A stretch of 64,000 bases of DNA from NCBI RefSeq assembly GCF_037044555.1, contig NZ_CP146275.1, positions 1,964,501 to 2,028,500 of the forward strand, read 5' to 3'. This DNA comes from Pelagibacterium nitratireducens. Lineage in GTDB: Bacteria; Pseudomonadota; Alphaproteobacteria; Rhizobiales; Devosiaceae. The notes below the pieces were generated by a model. That model did no database searches. It was not told where the DNA came from and saw only the letters and a program-made list of their open reading frames with translations. This document shows positions 51,697 through 59,427 of the stretch, one piece after another; within the stretch, counting starts at the first letter, position 1; the number at the start of each line of letters is the position of its first letter. The translations under genes and the position numbers were made by a program.

Positions 51697-52107
51697 ATGG
51701 ATATCCTTACAGATAGAAGCCGTGTGGAGCGGCTCGAGATTGTGGACACAGGCCGGCGCCGGCGGTTCAGTGATGCGGAGAAGATCCGGATCGTTGAAGA
51801 AAGCTTGTCGGCCCCGCGAATGGGTTCGGCGACCGCACGACGTCATGGAATTGCGGTGCCATTGCTTTTTGCCTGGCGCAAGGCGTATCGCGACGGCCAG
51901 CTGGGCAACGAGGCGGCTTCGTTTTATCCGGTACGCTTGGATGGGATTGGGGGTCATGCCAGCGATGGCAGCCTTCCACCAGAGCCGCCCACGGATGGAT
52001 CAGCCAGTCCTGTCGAGATCGTGCTGCGCAATGGTCGCCGCATGATCGTACGCTCCGATATCGCCCCGTTTGCGTTGGGACGCCTGCTCGATGTGGTGGA
52101 CCGATGA
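51697..52107 (+). CDS. tnpA: IS66 accessory protein TnpA
   Basis: A 136-residue protein with an N-terminal helix-turn-helix ([31 protein letters not shown], about residues 22 to 52) of the IS66 OrfA group, thought to bind the element ends or regulate transposition. Its stop overlaps tnpB by ATGA. Confidence 0.92.
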   Translation: MDILTDRSRVERLEIVDTGRRRRFSDAEKIRIVEESLSAPRMGSATARRHGIAVPLLFAWRKAYRDGQLGNEAASFYPVRLDGIGGHASDGSLPPEPPTDGSASPVEIVLRNGRRMIVRSDIAPFALGRLLDVVDR

Positions 52108-52451
52108 TCCCGGTTCCAAGCGGGACCCGTGTATGGCTGGCGGCGGGCCACACTGACATGCGAAAGGGGTTCAACTCTTTAGCGCTGGTGGTCCAGGAAG
52201 TGCTCAAGCGTGACCCTCATGGCGGACATCTGTTTGTGTTCCGGGGTCGCAAGGGCAATCTGGTTCGCATCATCTGGCACGATGGCCAGGGGGCATGTGT
52301 TTTTACAAAGCGGCTCGAGCGCGGCCGCTTCCTTTGGCCCTCGCCGGCCGATGGTGTTGTGACGATCTCGTCTGCCCAGCTCGGATATCTGCTTGAGGGG
52401 ATCGACTGGCGGATGCCGCAAAAGACTTGGCGGCCACTCTCGGCGGGATAG
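52104..52451 (+). CDS. tnpB: IS66 accessory protein TnpB
   Basis: A 115-residue protein of the IS66 Orf2 group: [24 protein letters not shown], then [23 protein letters not shown] and FLWPSP. It is required for transposition in studied elements, with unknown biochemistry. It is unrelated to the RNA-guided nuclease TnpB of IS200/IS605 in spite of the name. Confidence 0.94.
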   Translation: MIPVPSGTRVWLAAGHTDMRKGFNSLALVVQEVLKRDPHGGHLFVFRGRKGNLVRIIWHDGQGACVFTKRLERGRFLWPSPADGVVTISSAQLGYLLEGIDWRMPQKTWRPLSAG

Positions 52452-52540
52452 TCATATTGGACCGCGACACGGTGACTCATCTGGTGCAAAACGGGGCATA
52501 TCGGCTCGTGGGTGGGACCACATTCTGGTAAGGTCACGGC

Positions 52541-54169
52541 ATGGTCGAACCTGCCGGAAACGCCGAGATTGCTGCCCTTCGCGCTGCACTTGCCGCAGCC
52601 GAACAGCGTGCCGATCTGGCGGAAGCCGAAGCGGCGCGGGTTGTTGCAGAAAAGACCGATGGCGACGCCGAGATCGCCCGCCTCAAGCTCGAAATCGAAA
52701 AGCTCAAGCGCAGTCTTTATGGACAGCGCTCCGAGAGGAAGGCCAAGCTGCTCGACCAGCTCGAGTTCGAACTCGAGGATCTTGAAGCGGCGGCCACCGA
52801 AGACGAGCTTGCCGCCGAAATGGCCGCAGCCAAGGCTGCACCGGTCAGAGCCTTTACCCGCAAGCGGGCGCAACGGCGCGCCTTTCCCGATCACCTGCCG
52901 CGCGAGCGCGTCGTGGTGCCAGCGCCGCAAGCCTGTGAATGCTGCGGGTCCGATCACCTGGTCAAGCTGGGCGAGGACGTGACCGAAACGCTTGAGGTGA
53001 TCCCGCGTCAATGGAAGGTGGTCCAGACGGTGCGGGAGAAGTTCAGTTGCCGGGATTGTGAGAAGATCAGTCAACCACCGGCACCATTCCATCCCACCCC
53101 GCGTGGCTTTGCCGGACCCAATCTTCTGGCGACGATCCTGTTTGAAAAGTTCGGTCAGCATCAGCCGCTCAACCGCCAGTCCGAGCGCTTTGCCAGAGAG
53201 GGCGTGCCCGTCAGTCTCTCGACGCTGGCCGATCAGGTTGGCGCCGCAACGGTTGCGCTCAAGCCGCTCCATGATCTGATCGCCGATCACGTGATGGCTG
53301 CCGATCGATTGCACGGGGACGACACCACCGTGCCGATCCTGGCCAAGGGTCAGACCAGAACGGGTCGGGTGTGGACTTACGTACGTGATAACCGCCCCTT
53401 CGGCGGTATCGATGGTCCGGCAGCTCTGTTCTTTGCTTCACCCGATCGTAGGGGCGAGCATCCAAGGAGCCATCTTGTCGACTATTCCGGCATCCTTCAG
53501 GTGGACGCCTTCGCCGGCTACAACGGCCTGTTCGATCCCGAGCGTCGCAGTGAGCCTATCCAGCCGGCCTTTTGCTGGGCTCACGGACGACGACCCTTGT
53601 TCGAGCTTGCCGATATCGAAAGGGTCCGAAAAAAGAACGGCAAGGGCGGCGCCATCTCTCCGGTTGCGCTCGAGGCGGTGCGCAGGATCGACGAGATCTT
53701 TGCCATCGAACGCGATCTTTATGGCCTGCCGCCTGATCAGCGTCTTGCCGAGCGGCAGCGGCTTTGCGCGCCACTGGTTGAGGAGCTGCATGCCTATATG
53801 ATGACCGAGCGCGAAAAGCTCTCGCGTCACGCTCCGGTGGCCAAGGCCATGAACTATATGCTCGCGCGCTGGACAGGCTTTGCCGCATTCCTTGAGGATG
53901 GCCGCATATGCCTCTCGAACAACGCAGCCGAGCGGGCGCTGCGCGGAATTGCCCTTGGCAGAAAAGCGTGGCTGTTCGCTGGTTCGGACCGCGGTGCCCG
54001 CCGGGCCGCGTTCATGTACACCCTCATTGTCTCGGCCAAGCTCAACGATATCGATCCCCAGGCCTGGCTCGCCGACGTGCTCGCCCGCATTGCCGACATG
54101 CCGCAGAACCGGCTGGGAGAACTGCTTCCCTGGAACTGGGTGCCGCAGGCCACGCGTCAGGCCGCCTGA
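52541..54169 (+). CDS. tnpC: IS66 transposase TnpC
   Basis: A 542-residue DDE transposase. An N-terminal coiled coil (residues about 5 to 70) is followed by a zinc-finger-like CECCGSDH and CRDCEKI, then the catalytic triad: Asp in LHGDDTTVPIL, Asp in LQVDAFAGYN and Glu in NNAAERALRGI. The frame is intact and of normal length. Confidence 0.95.
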   Translation: MVEPAGNAEIAALRAALAAAEQRADLAEAEAARVVAEKTDGDAEIARLKLEIEKLKRSLYGQRSERKAKLLDQLEFELEDLEAAATEDELAAEMAAAKAAPVRAFTRKRAQRRAFPDHLPRERVVVPAPQACECCGSDHLVKLGEDVTETLEVIPRQWKVVQTVREKFSCRDCEKISQPPAPFHPTPRGFAGPNLLATILFEKFGQHQPLNRQSERFAREGVPVSLSTLADQVGAATVALKPLHDLIADHVMAADRLHGDDTTVPILAKGQTRTGRVWTYVRDNRPFGGIDGPAALFFASPDRRGEHPRSHLVDYSGILQVDAFAGYNGLFDPERRSEPIQPAFCWAHGRRPLFELADIERVRKKNGKGGAISPVALEAVRRIDEIFAIERDLYGLPPDQRLAERQRLCAPLVEELHAYMMTEREKLSRHAPVAKAMNYMLARWTGFAAFLEDGRICLSNNAAERALRGIALGRKAWLFAGSDRGARRAAFMYTLIVSAKLNDIDPQAWLADVLARIADMPQNRLGELLPWNWVPQATRQAA

Positions 54170-54171
54170 TC

Positions 54172-54396
54172 GTGCAGCGCAATAAGGTTCATGCCGTCAA
54201 AACCATCGACCGCGTCGCTGCCGAGCTCGGCGAGACGGTCGACCGCATCTTCGACATCGCCATCGAAATGGAAACGGAAGACGGCGTGATCTGGGTCTAT
54301 AGTCCCGCCGATGACGGTGGCACGATCGCCTTTACTGAAGATGGGATCGAGTGCCTCCGAAATCTCATCGAAGAACACCAATCAGCCGGATCCTGA
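54172..54396 (+). CDS. Small passenger protein of IS66
   Basis: A 74-residue protein with a GTG start 2 bases after tnpC, inside the right end of the element. It has a helical first half (IDRVAAELGETVDRIFDIAIEME) and a strand-rich segment (DGVIWVYSPADDGGTIAFTED). Similar small frames are found at this place in other rhizobial IS66 elements; function unknown. Confidence 0.7.
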   Translation: MQRNKVHAVKTIDRVAAELGETVDRIFDIAIEMETEDGVIWVYSPADDGGTIAFTEDGIECLRNLIEEHQSAGS

Positions 54397-54425
54397 AAGC
54401 TCCGCGGTTCTCAACGGATGCTTAC

Positions 54426-54433
54426 TATCTCGC
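54426..54433. repeat. Right target-site duplication of IS66
   Basis: Second exact copy of TATCTCGC, directly followed by the rest of the DUF2188 frame. Confidence 0.92.
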
Positions 54434-54546
54434 GCGCCCGCGATATAGCCATGAATCAGCAATCGGAATTGCTGATTCATGGCCGAAATGGGCAAATCCG
54501 TGCCCGGGATAGCTACGGCAATGACCCCTATCCTCCCAAGGGATAG

Positions 54547-54696
54547 CACTTACCCAAACAGCTAATCGCCAGGGTGAATGGCGGTGAACTGCAAGGGACC
54601 ACGCAGGAGTCGGGCGCATGTTAGTCGCGCCCGGCTCCATGTTCAAGGCTCTTGCCGCGCGGAACGGAGATGTCTTGTGATGAACAACTGTCCGTT
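54547..54696. other. Intergenic stretch with one hairpin
   Basis: No gene. A 7-bp stem CGGGCGC / GCGCCCG with a 9-base loop lies at 54611 to 54633. It separates the split DUF2188 gene from the truncated zinc-ribbon fragment and could end transcripts from the left. Confidence 0.4.
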
Positions 54697-54864
54697 TCAA
54701 AAGCCAAAGTCCTCGGCCTTCACATAATGATAACGGCTACGTTTGGTGAAGGTCGCCTTGCGCTGTGTCTGAACGACCTTTTTCAGTCCCGGCTGGCGCA
54801 CTGTGATCTTACCGAAATCGGCAATCTCGAGATTGTAGGTTGTCAGGCTTACGAAGATTTGGCT
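54697..54864 (-). pseudogene. Truncated C-terminal copy of the prophage zinc-ribbon gene
   Basis: Reading from about 54864 to a stop at 54697, the frame gives a segment with LEIADFGKITVRQPGLKKVV and RSRYHYVKAEDFGF. It aligns along its whole length with the C-terminus of the 116-residue protein at 57735 to 58085 (PEIADFGRITLRRPGPKKLV, NYVPDGDFRF). The N-terminal half with the zinc motifs and any start codon are missing. It looks like a remnant of a related phage or of a duplication. Confidence 0.75.
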
Positions 54865-54983
54865 GACTGCTAGCCTGAGAACTTATTGACGCGCCCGCTT
54901 AGCTTTCCTACCTTTCAGACTCTGACCGGTAGTGCATGAGCGCAAGCTGTGCCGAGCCGCGAGGCGCCGGTCGGGTCTCATGA

Positions 54984-55700
54984 TTAAGGTTGCCAATTTG
55001 TCGTCACGGGCCAATTTCTGCTCTTGTGACAGGCATAAATTCCGCTTTGCTGGATGATGTCAGCGATGGCTTTTCGCCAATGGCTCTCATTGTTTTGCAG
55101 CGTGAATTGGCAACAATAGAGAAACACATCGGCCAGTTGAATCATCCGGCTATGGTGTGAGCGGGCAAAATGGACGGTATCGATGATGTTCTCGATGTCT
55201 CGCCCTGCAGCCCACTCAGTGCCACCTCGGCGGTACTTTGAAAGGCTTGTAACAGAGGGACCAACGGCCGGCTCGTCATAGTCGCCGAACAGCATTCCCA
55301 AAGTTTCCTTCTCACGAAAATACGCGTCAGCCTGCTCGATCAGATACATGAAAGCGATCTCGCTGGGGTCCTTCGGAGAGTATACAATATTTTGCGGATT
55401 GATCCTAATCCGGATGCGGCCCACTTTTTCGTCGGTCAGGATGTCCAGCAACTCCTTCAAAATGCCGAGCCGCTCCCCCCAATCTCGCCCTTTGAAATTT
55501 CCTTTGCCACGGCATAGCTCAAAGCCGTGAAATTCGGTTTCGCGACTGAGTCGGCGGTCGCCGAATGCCTTCAACGACAGGTCGTTTACTCGCTCTTCCA
55601 AGGCTGGCACGTGCTCATGGTGGACGCAAACGCCGCCCATCCAAAAGCTGCTCTGGACTGGCGGGTCATACTTAACTTCATCAAAATAAAGAAGGTGCAC
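54984..55700 (-). CDS. DUF3800 protein
   Basis: A 238-residue protein of the DUF3800 type, an RNase H-like fold: YFDEVKYDPPVQSSFWMGGV at the start, a central GRIRIRINPQ strand and the late SHHSRMIQLADVFLYCCQFTL with the conserved LAD. Such proteins are often in islands and prophages and some occur beside defence genes, but the substrate is unknown. It is flanked by a phage-gene fragment and by the tRNA-Pro-like scar. Codon use and GC are below those of the core. Confidence 0.8.
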   Translation of the reverse strand: MHLLYFDEVKYDPPVQSSFWMGGVCVHHEHVPALEERVNDLSLKAFGDRRLSRETEFHGFELCRGKGNFKGRDWGERLGILKELLDILTDEKVGRIRIRINPQNIVYSPKDPSEIAFMYLIEQADAYFREKETLGMLFGDYDEPAVGPSVTSLSKYRRGGTEWAAGRDIENIIDTVHFARSHHSRMIQLADVFLYCCQFTLQNNESHWRKAIADIIQQSGIYACHKSRNWPVTTNWQP

Positions 55701-55841
55701 GAGCTACCTAGGGTTATTGAACACATCCCCAAATACCGCTTTTCGATTTCATCGGACAACCGAGGCGCTTGTCTTTGCACAGCCGATGCACCAGCTCTGT
55801 GCTGGGCGGCGCAGTCGCAGCGCGTGCAAGTCTGGCACGAG

Positions 55842-55888
55842 ATCTCGTTCGGGACGAGGGGGCGGGTGTTCGAATCACCCTACTCCGA
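55842..55888 (+). other. tRNA-Pro(CGG) 3'-half remnant, candidate attachment site
   Basis: The segment contains an anticodon arm CTCGTTCGGGACGAG (anticodon CGG), a variable stretch, a perfect T-arm GGGTGTTCGAATCACCC and the 3' acceptor strand TACTCCGA. The matching 5' acceptor (CGGAGTA) and a proper D-arm are absent upstream. Elements that integrate into the 3' end of a tRNA gene leave exactly such a fragment. The match to tRNA-Pro is by memory of the family. Confidence 0.6.
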
Positions 55889-55895
55889 TCAGTTG

Positions 55896-55921
55896 AACCG
55901 GGGGCTTTCGAGCCCCCGGTT
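55896..55921. terminator. Perfect UUCG-loop hairpin
   Basis: An 11-bp perfect stem AACCGGGGGCT / AGCCCCCGGTT around TTCG, 7 bases after the tRNA-like fragment. It probably was the terminator of the tRNA gene and now also lies 18 bases beyond the end of the converging methylase gene. Confidence 0.8.
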
Positions 55922-55939
55922 TCGTTGCACCGGCAGAAT

Positions 55940-56773
55940 TTACCCAAACAGGGGCAAGCTCGGCTCCGGAAATGTGTAGATCAGCACCTCGCCTACAGCT
56001 TTGGGTCCACCGCTCGCCTGCCCGATGGAATAGGTTAGATCGACAGCCTCCGTGCGAAAATTGCCGAAGGTGCGACGCACGCCCGGTGTATCGTTGAGGG
56101 AAACGATTGCCTTGCCTTGGAGCCGCTCGAGACGCTCTGCCATCTTGTCGAACTGCTCACGATCGAACAGCCCGGAGCCATAATCGTCTTCACAATCCCA
56201 ATATGGAGGATCGAGATAGAACAATGTACTTGGTCCATCATAGCGATCGATCACCTCGGCCCAGTCGAGGTTCTCGATGACGACGCCGGCGAGACGCTCA
56301 TAAACGTCCTCGAGCGCCGGCCCGATCTGGGTATAGTCGAACCGAGCCGGGCGGCCCGATGAAACACCAAAATTCTGGCCCGTCACTTTGCCGCCGTAAG
56401 CGGTGCGCTGCAGGTACAGAAATCGCGCAGCGCGCTCCAGATCGGTCAGCGTTGACGGATCGACGCGTGACAATCGCTCGAACTCGCGGCGCGAGGTCAG
56501 TTGGAATTTCAGGTGATCGAGGAAGGCCGGATAGTGCCGCTGCAGGATCCTGAACAGCGTCACCACATCGCCATTGCGATCATTGATGATTTCGGACGTC
56601 GGGCGATGGGTCCTGCGGAAGAAGATGCCGCCCATACCAATGAAGGGCTCGGCATACACGGTGTGCGGGATTTGCCCAATGCGCTCTATGATTTTTGGCG
56701 CAAGAAGGCGCTTGCCACCCATATACGGGGCGAGCGGAGACACCGGTTGAACCGGCTCAAGGTAAGTTTCCAT
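55940..56773 (-). CDS. D12-class DNA adenine methyltransferase
   Basis: A 277-residue methylase of the Dam/D12 class. The AdoMet motif I is YAEPFIGMGGIFFRR (about residue 41), the target-recognition region lies between, and the catalytic motif is LFYLDPPYW (DPPY). The opening SPLAPYMGGKRLLAPKIIERI is typical. No restriction enzyme is nearby, so it is likely a solitary phage methylase that protects or times phage DNA. The target sequence is unknown. Confidence 0.9.
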   Translation of the reverse strand: METYLEPVQPVSPLAPYMGGKRLLAPKIIERIGQIPHTVYAEPFIGMGGIFFRRTHRPTSEIINDRNGDVVTLFRILQRHYPAFLDHLKFQLTSRREFERLSRVDPSTLTDLERAARFLYLQRTAYGGKVTGQNFGVSSGRPARFDYTQIGPALEDVYERLAGVVIENLDWAEVIDRYDGPSTLFYLDPPYWDCEDDYGSGLFDREQFDKMAERLERLQGKAIVSLNDTPGVRRTFGNFRTEAVDLTYSIGQASGGPKAVGEVLIYTFPEPSLPLFG

Positions 56774-56937
56774 TTAGGGATGTGCCTTAAAAGCGCCCTG
56801 CCCTCGAGGGTGGCGGGGCCAGGTTTTAAGGCTATGGTCTACTGGACCGGGGCGAGCACCAACTCAATACCCGGTAGAGCAGCGTTGGCGCGCTGCTCTC
56901 CCCGCATTGCGGGGAAAAGTGAACGTGGGGGTTCGCA

Positions 56938-57702
56938 ATGACGCTGCGGAAACGAGTCGTCCGAAATTTTCGAACATTAGCGGTCAGGCTGGCGCTCCGG
57001 CGTCCAGGGCCGGAAAGCGTGCCGCTCACCGGAGAGGCCATTTTCCAAAGAAACTATCGCCACTGCTTCCTGACCGGCCCTGGCGGTAAGGCCGTGTTCG
57101 TTGCGCTCGAGGAGCACAAGAACGGGTTTACTGGCCGCTGGCTGCCGTCAGACAATCTACCAAGCAGCCCCTGCTCCGTGAGCAGGCGGGAGCTGTCGTA
57201 TTTTGGCGTTGAAGTTAGAGAATTCTATTGCGAAATCCAGTGCGACTATCAATCCGCCGGTGACTATCTGATAAATTTCTGGTGGCGCCCTCGCCTTGCA
57301 TTAGTCAAGTTCCGTATTCAAAAATGGCTTTTCGGGCGCCGCAAACTTGCCCACCATGGCCGCATGACGGTGTTGAGCCACATGTACCAACGTTACGTCG
57401 AGGAAAACGAGCCTGGTCTGAGTGAAGTCGGGCTTATGACAGACTTTTATGGACCGATGTGGGTTCATCATCCCGACGACGACCGGCTGCTCCGACACTA
57501 CCGCCTGCTGTTACAATCCCTGGTGTCCAGCAACGACCTGGAGGTCAATCAAGGTATCTACGTCCTGGCCGCACGAGGTATATCCACCCTCGATTCGAGC
57601 GAACGGGATAATCGCCGACATAGGGATATGGTCATTATGCAGCGAATTATTGCGGCACTGACGCTCGCTTTGGTGCTCGTTGGAATTTTTCAGGCAATCT
57701 AA
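56938..57702 (+). CDS. Hypothetical protein with C-terminal membrane helix
   Basis: A 254-residue basic protein with one hydrophobic helix at the end (IIAALTLALVLVGIFQAI), suggesting a tail-anchored protein with its bulk in the cytoplasm. A central stretch FWWRPRLALVKFRIQKWLF is rich in aromatic and basic residues. No family recognised. The 164 bases before it, back to the divergent methylase gene, show no clear operator. Confidence 0.65.
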   Translation: MTLRKRVVRNFRTLAVRLALRRPGPESVPLTGEAIFQRNYRHCFLTGPGGKAVFVALEEHKNGFTGRWLPSDNLPSSPCSVSRRELSYFGVEVREFYCEIQCDYQSAGDYLINFWWRPRLALVKFRIQKWLFGRRKLAHHGRMTVLSHMYQRYVEENEPGLSEVGLMTDFYGPMWVHHPDDDRLLRHYRLLLQSLVSSNDLEVNQGIYVLAARGISTLDSSERDNRRHRDMVIMQRIIAALTLALVLVGIFQAI

Positions 57703-57734
57703 GCTTGGTCAGAGCAAGCCGGCTGCCCGGATGT

Positions 57735-58085
57735 TCAAAACCTGAAATCACCATCCGGCACATAATTGGACCGACTGCGCTCGGTAAATGTCTCGTTTTC
57801 CCAGGTCTGCACCAGCTTTTTCGGACCCGGCCGGCGCAGGGTGATCCTGCCGAAATCGGCGATTTCCGGGCTATAGGTCGTCACCCGAACGAAATCTGTC
57901 GTGCCGCATTTGCTGCAGGGAAACAGCGGTTCGAGCGCAAACCTGCTGCCGCCATAGACCGCTGCCAGATCTTCGGGCAGGAAATTGGCCGCGCGTCGGC
58001 AGGCGCCACAGCGCACCCGCACGATCTGGCCCTGGATGATCGCATCGTCGAGACTGAAATATTCCCCTGTCCGCCGCCGACCCAT
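57735..58085 (-). CDS. Small zinc-ribbon protein of the prophage
   Basis: A 116-residue protein with two CxxC pairs, VRCGACRRAA and FPCSKCGTTDF, about 30 residues apart, as in a zinc ribbon. The basic C-terminus (GRITLRRPGPKKLV) could bind nucleic acid. The ATG at 58085 is used. A truncated relative is at 54697. It follows the 75-residue gene by 4 bases in the leftward arm of an SOS-controlled divergent unit. Confidence 0.8.
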   Translation of the reverse strand: MGRRRTGEYFSLDDAIIQGQIVRVRCGACRRAANFLPEDLAAVYGGSRFALEPLFPCSKCGTTDFVRVTTYSPEIADFGRITLRRPGPKKLVQTWENETFTERSRSNYVPDGDFRF

Positions 58086-58089
58086 GTCG

Positions 58090-58317
58090 TCAGTCCTGGA
58101 TGATCGTGAGCATATCACGATCGATATAGCGCAGCGTCGCGTACGGGATCGAGATATTGAACTCGCCCGTGTGCTCGTTGAAAATCGAAAACCGGATGCC
58201 GGCCGCCAGGGCCCCGCGCGCCTCCTCGAGGGTGAGCTGCGGCCAGGCCGCATCGCGGCCGTTCAGATGGATCGTGTAGCGGACCTGGTCGCTTTCTGCG
58301 GCGGGCAAAGCTGCCAT
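58090..58317 (-). CDS. Small hypothetical prophage protein
   Basis: A 75-residue soluble protein (RYTIHLNGRDAAWPQLTLEE start region, ending YIDRDMLTIIQD). First gene of the leftward arm from the LexA box, 32 bases from it. Resembles no family known to me. Confidence 0.7.
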   Translation of the reverse strand: MAALPAAESDQVRYTIHLNGRDAAWPQLTLEEARGALAAGIRFSIFNEHTGEFNISIPYATLRYIDRDMLTIIQD

Positions 58318-58349
58318 CTTGTTCTCCTTGCCCCCGAGTCATAATATGA

Positions 58350-58364
58350 GAACAAAACTGGAAC
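58350..58364. promoter_or_regulatory. LexA box of the prophage
   Basis: GAAC-N7-GAAC between the divergent 75-residue gene (start 58317) and the SRAP unit (start 58387). It is the same form as the two boxes at uvrA/ssb, so SOS damage should turn on this unit. LexA binding is inferred. Confidence 0.78.
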
Positions 58365-58386
58365 AAGTGGCAGGGGCGATCACAAA

Positions 58387-58734
58387 ATGTCGCGCAGGAA
58401 AGGAGAGATGACTGCAGCGCGCATAGACCGGGAGTTCCCCTTCCAGGTCGCCCTGGCTGAAAGGCAGCGCAACTGGGCCTCGACCACGATCGAACAATTC
58501 TGCCGGATCCATGGTCTGTCGGTTGCCCCCTTCGGCCACGGCGTCTGTATCGACAATGACAGTTATGTGGTGACCTGCTTTGCCAGGCCCGAACACGCCG
58601 AGAAATTCCGCCGGGCGTTCGATGGCTATCGCTTTGACCCGCGCGACCGGGGTCGCGGTCACAACTGGATGAAGTGGACACCGAGGCAAATCCCGCTCAC
58701 ATTCATGCAAGAAGAGCTGATAAAGGACGCCGCC
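58387..58734 (+). CDS. Hypothetical module in frame with, and upstream of, the SRAP gene
   Basis: About 116 codons beginning at an ATG at 58387 (or 58408, after GGAAAGGAG) and continuing without a stop into the SRAP sequence. It has a compact small-protein look: FPFQVALAERQRNWASTTIEQ, then VAPFGHGVCIDNDSYVVTCF and DPRDRGRGHNWMKW. Similar stretches appear to me as free-standing small proteins. Here no stop codon separates it from the next gene, so the product is either a fusion or a separate chain from a lost stop. Confidence 0.6.
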
Positions 58735-59427
58735 ATGTGCAACCTCTATAGCCACACCTCGAACCGACAGGCGATCATCGATCTCGTCCGGGCCTTCCGC
58801 ATAAGCGAGCGGATCGGCAACCTCGAGCCCCAGTCTGCCATCTTTCCCAATTACCACGCTCCGATCGTCCGCGTTGTGGACGGCGAACGCGAGCTGACGC
58901 TTGGACGCTGGGGCATGCCCAGCCCGTCCTTCGCGCTCCAGGGAAAGGCCTATGATCCCGGCATCACCAACATCCGCAACACCAAGAGCCCCCATTGGCG
59001 TCGCTGGCTGGGACCGCAGGCGCGGTGCGTTGTGCCGTTCACCAGCTTTTCCGAATACGACCACACCAAGGGTCCGGACGGAAAAAAACTGGGCGACACC
59101 TGGTTCGCGCTGGATGAAACCCGCCGCCTCGCCTTCTTCGCCGGCATCTGGACCAATTACACCAGCGTCAGGCGCATAAAGGGCGACGACGGGAACTATC
59201 GCAATGAGGAGATCACCGATGATCTCTATGGCTTTTTGACCTGCGAACCCAATGCCGAGGTCGGCAAGGTGCATGAAAAGGCGATGCCGGTAATCCTCAC
59301 GACGGCCGACGAAATCGATCTCTGGCTTACAGCCCCTTGGGCAGAGGCAGAAGCCCTGCAGCGCCCCCTGCCCGACGGTACGCTCGACATTGTGGCCGTG
59401 GGCCAGAAATTCGACGAGGCAGCATGA
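58735..59427 (+). CDS. SRAP (YedK/HMCES-like) abasic-site protein
   Basis: A 230-residue SOS-response-associated peptidase-family protein. Known members link covalently to abasic sites in single-stranded DNA through Cys2 after Met1 is removed. Here the sequence MCNLYSHTSNRQAI gives Cys2, and NIRNT (Asn), CVVPFTSFSEYD (Glu) and KVHEKAMPVIL (His) supply the other active-site residues. AAAGGAC lies 6 to 12 bases before the ATG at 58735, supporting an internal start; starting at 58387 instead would bury Cys2. The upstream LexA box fits. Likely repairs or shields phage DNA during induction. Confidence 0.88.
   Translation: MCNLYSHTSNRQAIIDLVRAFRISERIGNLEPQSAIFPNYHAPIVRVVDGERELTLGRWGMPSPSFALQGKAYDPGITNIRNTKSPHWRRWLGPQARCVVPFTSFSEYDHTKGPDGKKLGDTWFALDETRRLAFFAGIWTNYTSVRRIKGDDGNYRNEEITDDLYGFLTCEPNAEVGKVHEKAMPVILTTADEIDLWLTAPWAEAEALQRPLPDGTLDIVAVGQKFDEAA

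Larger units (their letters stand above)
51637..54425. mobile_element. Complete IS66-family insertion sequence
   Basis: A 2,789-bp element with terminal inverted repeats GTAAGCCTCCGTTGAG (51637 to 51652) and its partner at 54410 to 54425 (15 of 16 matching), flanked by an exact 8-bp duplication. It carries tnpA, tnpB, tnpC and a small passenger frame, all intact on the plus strand, so it is probably recent and may still be active. Confidence 0.95.
51525..54546 (+). pseudogene. DUF2188 gene interrupted by IS66
   Basis: The 5' part (51525 to 51636) begins MSGKNQHVVPHANGWAVRG and the 3' part (54434 to 54546) ends RARDSYGNDPYPPKG, both characteristic of the small DUF2188 family. Removing the IS and one 8-bp target copy restores an open frame of 74 residues in register. 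A perfect AAGGAGGTGA ribosome site lies at 51511 to 51520. It is divergent from ietA. The interrupted frame would now make a 47-residue peptide ending inside the IS. Confidence 0.9.

Noticed and set aside
52104..52451. TnpB as an RNA-guided nuclease with an omega RNA
   Set aside because: The protein is the 115-residue IS66 Orf2, not the 400-residue RuvC-type TnpB; no guide RNA is expected.
55780..55888. A complete tRNA-Pro gene
   Set aside because: Only the anticodon arm, T-arm and 3' acceptor strand fit; the 5' acceptor CGGAGTA and a D-arm of the right length were not found upstream.
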